From Diphasiastrum complanatum (lineage: Eukaryota > Streptophyta > Lycopodiopsida > Lycopodiales > Lycopodiaceae): a DNA stretch of 64,000 bases. The DNA is taken from positions 65,020,625 to 65,084,624 of the forward strand of contig CM055095.1 in the NCBI GenBank assembly GCA_029204225.1, given 5' to 3'. Below are positions 56,093 through 64,000 of the stretch, piece after piece (positions within the stretch are counted from its first letter, which is position 1; the number at the start of each line of letters is the position of its first letter). Position numbers and translations under genes: made by a program. The notes beneath the pieces were generated by a model. That model worked only from the letters and a program-made list of their open reading frames with translations. It was not told where the DNA came from and made no database searches.

Positions 56093-58090
56093 ATGGCTTC
56101 TGGATCCAGTTCAAGCTCTAACATCATCTGGAAAGCACGCGCAGGAATCCGTCTGACATCCATCCAGTCCTTTTTGGATCGATGCAGGTTGGGTAATTTA
56201 AGAGTGGACCCCTCCATCATCCTCTCCGAAGTCAGTACAGAGTTTGTCAACTCCATTCATTCCATTTCGGAGGTGGATTTCAAAGTCCATGTGTGAGGCA
56301 AATTCTTCACTATCTCTGAAGACTTGTTCTGCACAGCCCTTGGATTACCGATGGATGGGAAGATGATCTCAACAAATAAGGATTCGGTGGATGAAGCTGC
56401 CCACTTCCTTGACAATTGCTTCGTTCCCACGAAGAGGCACAAGATCTCTATGATTCATGATACCACATTTAAGATGTTTTGTAAATATGCGAACCAAAAT
56501 ACTCTTTTTGACGGATGCTGATGCGACGATTTCAGTGCAAAATTTTGGTTACATCTTAGAAGCACTTGCGGGTAATCCGGTTTGTTTTGGCACTATTACA
56601 TATAAAGCGTTTTTGCGCTTGATCAAGCACCAAATTTTTTTTGGAGTTGGAGCACATGTCAACTATGCGCCCATTTTGACATTTTGAACGAGCAAGAGAA
56701 AACATTGCTGACGGAAAGGATGTTGGCCCCCAAGCCAATTTATCTTTCTAGCCTCATTACTGAAATTGCACCATCCGTCGAAGTAGCAGCTACCACTGCT
56801 ATGGACATTGACGCTGCACCACCCCAGTCGGAACCAGTTCCAGCTGTGGCGATGGAGACCGATGGAGCTATTGCTGCTGCTGCTGATTCTTCACAGCATG
56901 CATCTACTTCCACATCTCAAAAGCAGCCGAGGACCTCCTCCTCTGACGATGACGCAACTCAGTCTAATACATCAAACAAAAGACAAACAACTGTTGAAGG
57001 CGACACTGGGGCACCTGTGGCAGATGAAGAACAACCAGACGACCAGCCCCAGTGGTTTTGCACTATGACCGAGAAAGCCAAAAACCTAGTGGCTGAAGTG
57101 TATGAGTTGGATAAGTACCACCAACAACTTACAATGGAATTTGTCAACTCAGAAAGGAGATGCCAAGAGGATCTCAAGGTGTCTTTCAAGAAGATTGATT
57201 CGCTCGAATCAGACAACACGAAGTTGATTGAACAAAATCGTTCTCTCGACACACAACTTCAAACCTTAATAAAGGAAGCTGGTTCTTTAAAACATATAAA
57301 TAAGGCGATTGAGGCCAAGTCTGATAATTATCAGGCTCAGAATCATTCTTTAAAACAGCAACTGACAGCTGCAAATCAACATAATGTCGTGCTCTAGAAA
57401 CATTTCTAGGAGGAGCGAATGAAAAGACTGAAGGCATAAGCTGCTCTCTCTGTATGCACCAATGCAAGGTCCGTTACAGTCGACCTCACGAAGCTAAACC
57501 AGCTCCAAGATCAGATGCTCGACAATTTTTGAGTTGAGTTCCTGCAACCACTCGAGGATTCGAAGGCTCTTGTCGAGGAAGAATTGGCAGAGCTAAGAAA
57601 GTTTTCGAGTGAAGCTACCCCATCTTGCAGCGGACCAGATGCACACGATGAGTACCTTCAGGCCTTACTCAGAATTGATGACCTTACACATCAAATTCCA
57701 TCTGTGCCTGCCTGCACCGGAGCCTCAGACCATCCCGAGTATCTGGAAGCAGTCACAAAGATTGACAAGCTCGAACAGGAGCTGTCAGATCTCCAACAAC
57801 AAATGGAATATCAGAAGTTGGCTGCTGAGTTGCAAACTCAGGACTTGGCAACTGCATCTACACAGCCAAAGCGAATGCGACGGAATCAGTCGAAGGTATG
57901 TGCTGACAGATTCCGTGCATTTGCTGAACGCTTCTGGAAATGGTGTCCACCTGCTTTTAACATTGAATTACAATGGCGTATGGATTATATGATGCTACCA
58001 GGCGTAGTAGGCATCGCCTTCGACGATTGGAAGCGACCATGGGAGAAGGAAGACTTTCTCTGGTTATGGGCCCAACTTTCTATCGAGTAG
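56093..58090 (+). pseudogene. Coiled-coil accessory ORF of element I
   Basis: Starts MASGSSSSSNIIWKARAG and stays mostly in one frame for about 2 kb, with in-frame stops (TGA 56294-56296, TAG 57395-57397 and several to 57540) and a frame detour at about 56480-56690. The N-terminal part (FLDRCRLGNLRVDPSIILSE, ISEDLFCTALGLPMDG) resembles the plant-specific extra ORF found in some gypsy-type and large retrotransposon derivatives. The middle (56760-57000) is Ala/Ser/Asp-rich and probably disordered. After that come long heptad-like helices (57060-57400, 57740-57840). The last part ends WMDYMMLPG-like and acidic/aromatic. I do not know its function. No enzymatic motif is visible. Confidence 0.6.
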
Positions 58091-58695
58091 AAAGGATGTC
58101 TCTACTGGGGCATAATCATGGTAAGTTTAAAGTCCTACCTTTTGGGTCAGCAAAGTTGACATTATTTTTTATTCAGAATCTTTATGTTAAAAGCAATTTT
58201 ATTAGATTCTCATCTCGATACTGTGAAGAAATCACTCTATGAAGTGATTCAGACGAAGATACAAAGTTGACTCAGGAGTTGTTCGATGGAACATTACTCC
58301 TTGTTAAACTAGAAGAATTCGGCAATCTCCCAGTTGGCTAATATACAAAATCCAAAGAAGATTTGTTGTTGATCGAAGCTTAACAGAACTTGGAGCTAGC
58401 TCAGAAACTATATGAAAAATTGAATAAATCATAAATATTATTTATGTCTTTGTCATGTTGATGCCTAACTGTGATACTGAAGCTAGATCTTTGCAGTTTG
58501 AAGATGTTTTGAAGTTTGATTCCAGTTTTCATCAAACAATTTCAACTCAAAATCAACCTACTCAACGCAACAACAAGACACATATTCTCTGAAGAAATAT
58601 CTAAAGGATGAATCATATGAATTTCGCCTCAACGAAAATCCTCGAAATAAAGATGATATGTTTACAAGAACGTTTCACATTTGAGGAAGGGGATA

Positions 58696-59279
58696 TGTGA
58701 TGCCACACAAATGTCAAAAATTAAATATGGCATGATATACTCGAAAATGAAGATATGAGCTTGTTAAGTATAAATCATGAAGAGGCCTAAGTCATTTTTC
58801 GAGAATATATCTCCTAAGTACTTGCCTTATAGATTAAGGGCTAGACCTTTAATAGGAAAAGACATTGCCTTGGATAACCCTTAACTAGGTTGTCCATACG
58901 AAACGACTAGTTATGAAAAGACATGTCAAACTAGAGTAACTTTAACTCATAGTTAAGTATACCTCTTATGGTATAGTTGAAAGTATTTTCAGTTTAATTC
59001 TTAACTAGACCCTTTCGCGGGAGCGACGCACCTATTGTTTAAGAGGTGTGTTTGTTTGCCCCGTAAAACATATATTGATCTCACACTTCAGTCTCGATCA
59101 TCGAGAGAGAAGAGTTTATGCTTATGTAAGAGTTTGAAGAAGTGAATAGAGTTTTGTGAGTTATTCTCCCAAATCTCTGTTCTCCCATTACTGAGTGTGA
59201 GTGATCTTGAGTTTGCTAACAATTTCTAATGCATTTCATGAATTACTCTCTGATCAGACAGACGCTCTAGTGCATTACA
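58696..59279 (+). repeat. Right LTR (possibly truncated) of element I
   Basis: Repeats 53556-54152 with few substitutions and one 13-bp gap. Similarity stops at gcattaca 59279. Confidence 0.8.
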
Positions 59280-61795
59280 GAATGGTTCTGTTCAACTCTA
59301 ATTACTTGAAGACGAACTATTACCGACATGAATTAATGGGTCCAGACTCAAGAAATATTATCTTTGACCAGATCTATCCAAACTTACTACAAAATTACAT
59401 AAGCACTCATGTTATTTGGTCATTTCATATTGTTTGACAGTTTTAAAAATCAATTTTGACGAGTATCTTGCACAAACTTGTCCCATTTCAAATTTTAACC
59501 AAACTTGAAATTCAATAAAAAATCAATTTAACTTCTAATCTGGGAAGAACTTAGCTTCCAAGGTTTAGTCACCACCAAACACAGTAACCAAAAATCTAAA
59601 TTTTCTTCCACTGGGTACCGTTTTGGAAAGATAACCCATGAGGAACGAATATCTTATTGTCATTCTAAATCTATGAACCGATTCATAGACAGCCTGTTAG
59701 GATAGCAAAGTTTATATCGTCCTACCCAATCTTGGTTATGTTGCAGAAAATTAATAATTCATTCTCCCTCATCGATTTAGTCAGATTCCTGAAAATCGTC
59801 TTCTTGAATCGATATAGGTTTTACACCTGGTTACCAACTAGTAGATCTAGCCATTTTCCATGTAGTTACCAGAAGAGTAGCCCAATGACAAAAAAAATCC
59901 AATTCCATCAAAAGCTCCCCTCACATGCAAAACAAGCCCAAAAATCTACCCAAAACCCACAAAGGTCATTCAAGTAACAAAACCTGATGCATCACATGCA
60001 ACTTTTTTGGTCCACAACCTTATTCAAGAAAGGGTCTCTTATGAAACCACTAAGATTAAAAAAAATCCAACTAGGGTTTTCACAAAGAATCTAGCGGCTA
60101 CAGCTGTGACGTTTGATCGGCCTCCTTCCACAACAATCCCGAGATGGCTGTTCGGGTTCCTCCTTCCCTGCAACTGCAGGTCTCATACCGCAACAGGCCT
60201 TCGATGGAGCTGTTATGCAAGCATGTAGGCTACCCACGAGCTCCATAGCCATCGCATGAGATCGCGTTGCTCACAGAATAACTATACAAGGGCGTTTCTC
60301 CAACGACTTCAGCAGAGGCAAAAAGTGCATGCCTAACTCATCTGATTCCACAGCGCTCAAGTTCCCATCCAATGAGGTCTGCTCAACCACTCACATAATC
60401 ATTTCCATTTGCACTGGACAGAAGAAATATCCTATCTACTCCAAAAATCAGATTTGTACTTCACTTTCTGCTTCCAACAATTTGTGTTTTATAGAAGCAA
60501 AAAGAAGTTCACATCGACTTTTTTCTGGGAGTAACTATTCCAAAAAAATGCTAAGGAATGGTATACCACTATTGTACAGCTTTGGCAAAGGAATGCAATT
60601 TTAGAACGTAGACAAGAATCGAAGTCAACTCCAATTTGTCTACCGTTTGTTTCACATTTCCATAGCCTGACAGCAGGGTTTCAATGACCAGAGTCTCATC
60701 AAGGACATTGCCTACACATTGTCCTACAAGATTCGATCTAAAAGCTTTTGCTTTAAGGGTTTGCCTACTCCAAAATCCTGATTTTTATTTTTGCTTGCTT
60801 GTAAAATATAGGTTTCAATCAAGACATGAAATAAAAAATCATTCATTAATATCAGGGAGTAAACAAAATTCAGAGAGGTGATTCCCTGCACAAATAAACA
60901 TAGCTTTCATTCCATTCCACACTAAAGAATTAGGATAGCTGCAATTTCAACTTATGTTCCACATGCAGATTCAGAGGAGGATTTTCAGCAATTTGATCGT
61001 GGCTAGATCTGGTTGATCAAAACCTAAAAACAATACGGACGAAGGTTTCCTAGGTGAAGAATGACTCGACGAGGGTTCTTCACTGCTATTTAGGATAAAA
61101 AATTCACTGATTAGACTATTTATTAGTAAATATGACAAAATAACCTTCGCCGACTTCATAGTGGATAAATCTGACACAGATGAAACCAGGATAGAATTGG
61201 CGAAGGTTCTTTCTGACGAACAATTAGGTTTTTGTAGCTTGGCGAGGATAAAATTAGACTTTTCAGATGATTATGATAGATCTAACTCCAAAATGATGAA
61301 ATATTATAATTAGAATCCTCAGAAAAGTAGGCAAATGTTCAAGAGTGATACTGTTATTTTTGTAAAATAGTAGCCCTTTTCGACAAAAATAGGTCAATAT
61401 GACAACTGGCCTTGTCTTAATGTTTTCCAAACTCACTGATTATCAAAAATAGTAAGTTGGACTAACATTGACTCTGGCGAAGGTCTAGGTGAAGGTTCTT
61501 CTCAAAAAGCTGATATTTTATAAAAACCTCTTCTCCATCAACTCTAGAGTTTCTTTTTTGTTAATATAAAAGGTATCACTCACCCATACCAACTCATAGC
61601 AGAATTCACCTTGCCTTACGTCGAGGCCCATCTAGTTGATATAATACACTCTCTTCTCTCTAACTTTATGCTTTCTGGCTCCCATTTGTTCATTATACCT
61701 TGAAAGAACCTTTAAAATCTTTCATATCTAGATTATCATAAAGAAACTCTTGTTTCCCTTTCCAAATTTTCAACACCAAGTGGGCTTGACATAAT

Positions 61796-61797
<2 letters not shown>

Positions 61798-61863
<66 letters not shown>
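61798..61863 (+). repeat. (CT)n microsatellite
   Basis: An uninterrupted run of about 32 CT units. The words tgtttccctttccagattatcata flank it imperfectly on both sides (61751 and 61864). Confidence 0.97.
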
Positions 61864-61867
<4 letters not shown>

Positions 61868-62176
61868 TCCCTTTCCAGATTATCATATAATCTTAAGAAG
61901 ACGAGTGTAGATAGGGCCCATGCTTATCTTGATTCAATAATAATCTCTCATGCTAAATGATCATTGCTCACAGAGAACCGTCAAAGTCCTACAACCAACT
62001 GGTTAGTTTTAAAATTTATCGATTGATCTTGAAACAAGTAGGAAACCAAAAGTCTAAGAACCAACTAAAAATCTGAGTAGCAAAAAACTTACCTCCTTAA
62101 TGCAAAAATAGGAGGAATATTTTTAGAATACTTTAACATAATTCATTGAATTACATATGTTTCATATTGACCTATA

Positions 62177-62240
62177 CATGTTACATTAAGTAGCATAATG
62201 TTACATTAAGTAGCATAATGTTACATTAAGTAGCATTACT
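62177..62240 (+). repeat. 21-bp tandem triplication
   Basis: atgttacattaagtagcata is present three times in a row with a 21-bp period. Confidence 0.92.
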
Positions 62241-64000
62241 CTTTTAAGTCTCTTTTGGCAGACTTAGTTTAAAGTACTTCAAATATATGTTTGTTATTGA
62301 GGGTTGTAGACTATTTGAAGTTTTTACCAAGTTTCAAATTGTGCATGATCAACTTTTTAAGAGCATTTCACAATTTGCAAGTGCACTTTTTAACTTCAAT
62401 GAAAATAGACCATCTTTGAAAGTTGTAGGAACTTGGAGGTTCGAGAAAAAAAAACCGAAATGAACTAAGAAACTGAAGGAAACCAACCGACTTGCAGAAA
62501 AAAAGAAAAAAAAGAGCCCGAACACTATTAAAATGATCACCATGCACCATGTAAATCATTGTCGATAGGTAGATGAGGGTGAGGTCTTGCGTTCCACCTC
62601 AATCAGAGTTGGTGATAGGCCATTAGCATAGAAACAAATAACATATAGACATACATACATGATGCCACATGGGTGCGGAAAAATGATTGTCATTCTTGAA
62701 CAAGCAATCTACACAATCAAGGATTCAGGAATCAGATTCAGCTTTTCGGCAGCCACCCTCTGGATCCCGAACCAACCAGGTTGTATCGAGTTGATGTTTG
62801 TGAGATTGTTGGCACTGCAGTTTAGCTGCGAAATCACCTGCTTGAAAGTTGATATGCGAGATGCTATTTCGCATATATTTTAGTCTTCGGATCAAAACGT
62901 TGTAGACTGTAGCTGTGTGACTACAGGTTGTAAGTTGTAACGTAGTACTGACGATTTCTTCTCTCCAGTTATGATGAACACCAATCACTTTAGATTGGAA
63001 ACAAAGCCGGCCACTCTGTGAATATGAAGTTTGAGCTGGCACAATGTATTTGAATCAGAGATTCAGAGATTAGCTGAGTACGAGGATAGAATTGCTGTGA
63101 CGAACGGAGTGAGGTAGGTTGTTCAGCCTTTCTGATTGCTATGATGAGTATACTGCATTCGTACAATGCATTCAACGCTCAAAAACTTATAGACTAGCCT
63201 TGGAAGTCAGGCCCTTTCGTGAAGACTACATTGTACAAATAGAAATGAAACAGTAAAATACAAAAAAACTGAATAGAACGTCATCATTTACAGCTTCAGG
63301 CTTCATCAGTCGTGCTGCCTGCAGTAGTTTTGCGTCCTGTCGTCCTGTCATTAAGTTTTCTTTGTTCAAGACTACAATGAACTAGAATCCGCAGATTCTA
63401 GATTTGGATAAACAAAAATTATATTCACTGACAACTCGATTTTTACTTCTGAATCCCGATTTTCTGTCGGTTTGAATGGATATGTTGACTCATTTTGTGA
63501 TTGTCGTAAATGAATTAGATCGTCAGCTATCAACTTACGATTTAACCTATTGTTAAAACTGGTAGTTCGCTCGAATGCAGCTAGCGACTTGTAAGTTATT
63601 ACTGTTCATAAGTATTAAATATTGATGGCAAACGTAGCCGCCACAGTAAGAATTAGACTTCGTAGTAGTCGATCTTTACATGTGACTATGCAATTGCATA
63701 TTTGGGTCAAACGCAAAAGCCTGGATCTGTACTGAACTCCCTTACAAAGTTTGCAATGGACACCTCAGTTTAATTATGCTGTTAGACTGCATGAGTTACA
63801 TAAAAGCACAACAAAGTGTTATCAGCCAGCATCATTCCAGCAAAGCATAAATCGTAATCAGTGCGTGTCCACGTTGCAACTTGGAATCCTGAAGTCTCTA
63901 CTCTCGAGTCTTACTATGATTTTAAAATTTATATACTTGTAGTAGAATGTTGCGATATTGTCAGCAGGGTTTTAGGAGAATTTTTTTTTCTCTAGTAAGA

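Larger units (their letters stand above)
53556..59279 (+). mobile_element. Non-autonomous LTR element I (Athila/Tat-type primer site)
   Basis: Direct repeats 53556-54152 and 58696-59279 (TGTGATGCCACAC ... GCATTACA) bracket a region with an Athila/Tat-type primer site, a gypsy-like gag remnant and a long coiled-coil accessory ORF, with no protease, RT or integrase. A purine-rich tract (ttgaggaagggg) precedes the right repeat. Because the primer site lies about 680 bp beyond 54152, the true LTR may extend to about 54826 and the right copy may be truncated at 59279. The flanks (tttca, gaatg) do not match, consistent with such truncation. Confidence 0.7.
59280..64000. other. Stretch without recognised genes
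   Basis: Only short ORFs, none with a motif I recognise. Around 60980-61500 words such as gaaggttc and gacgaagg recur. 60065-60080 has a telobox-like ctagggtttt. A TC microsatellite (61798-61863) and a 21-bp triplication (62177-62240) are listed separately. Introns or untranslated parts of a host gene cannot be excluded. Confidence 0.5.

Noticed and set aside
56093-58090. Host myosin/kinesin-like coiled-coil gene
   Set aside because: No motor motif; it lies between a retrotransposon primer site and a purine tract plus LTR, and contains several stops.
62659-62883. Host gene in the right-hand 5 kb
   Set aside because: Short ORFs on both strands without motifs, and no longer open frame or clear exon series.

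Overview
The window looks like repeat-rich, AT-rich nuclear DNA of a land plant. Nearly everything that can be identified is LTR retrotransposon: at least seven Ty1/copia elements or fragments, two related GC-richer elements (one with a Ty3/gypsy-type gag), and one non-autonomous element with an Athila/Tat-type primer-binding site. The plant call rests on the initiator-tRNA-Met primer sites (tggtatcagagcc), the copia domain order PR-IN-RT-RH, and the ttggcgccgttgccgggg primer site. I see no convincing host gene, tRNA or rRNA. Letter names below are mine.

Layout. 1-2693 (+) is the 5' half of copia element A. 2694-4142 (-) is the 5' part of copia element E. 4143-5250 is unassigned. 5255-8110 (+) is decayed copia J and 8111-9955 (-) is decayed copia K, meeting tail to tail. 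About 11.2-33.24 kb (+) is copia element L. L is split inside its integrase by element M (15113-30878, target duplication ATTTG). M carries in its 3' LTR the related element N (18983-30131, duplication GTCAC/ATCAC). N in turn contains copia element B (22821-28816). 33266-41967 (-) is copia element C, split in its RT catalytic motif by the intact, apparently very young element D (34931-40791, duplication ATCTA). 41968-44696 (+) is the 3' part of E. 44.7-53.6 kb holds two convergent copia 3' ends (G1, G2) around copia H (46500-52151, minus, duplication CATGA). 53556-59279 is non-autonomous element I, with a gag remnant and a coiled-coil accessory ORF. 59280-64000 has only short repeats and unrecognised ORFs.

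Main result. A and C are complementary halves of one element of the B family: A stops and C resumes within about 3 bp of the same integrase position, in opposite orientation. E is split at the same two points. Its two LTRs face opposite ways, yet their outer 5-bp flanks are the same target duplication (GCTAC) once one side is reverse-complemented. The simplest reading is an inversion of about 39.3 kb (2694-41967) with one breakpoint inside A/C and the other inside E.

Other points of interest: a dense cluster of heat-shock-element-like TTCnnGAA sites in element I; a recurrent CACACGTGTG palindrome in LTRs and leaders of several copia families; a gag/pol TAG stop shared by two element copies; and a tandem array in M that alternates 111- and 120-bp units.

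How the parts act together: D is the only element with an uninterrupted gag-pol, two LTRs, primer site and purine tract. Of the elements with recognisable coding sequence, every other one here carries disabling stops, frameshifts, deletions or insertions, so D is the only plausible autonomous element.
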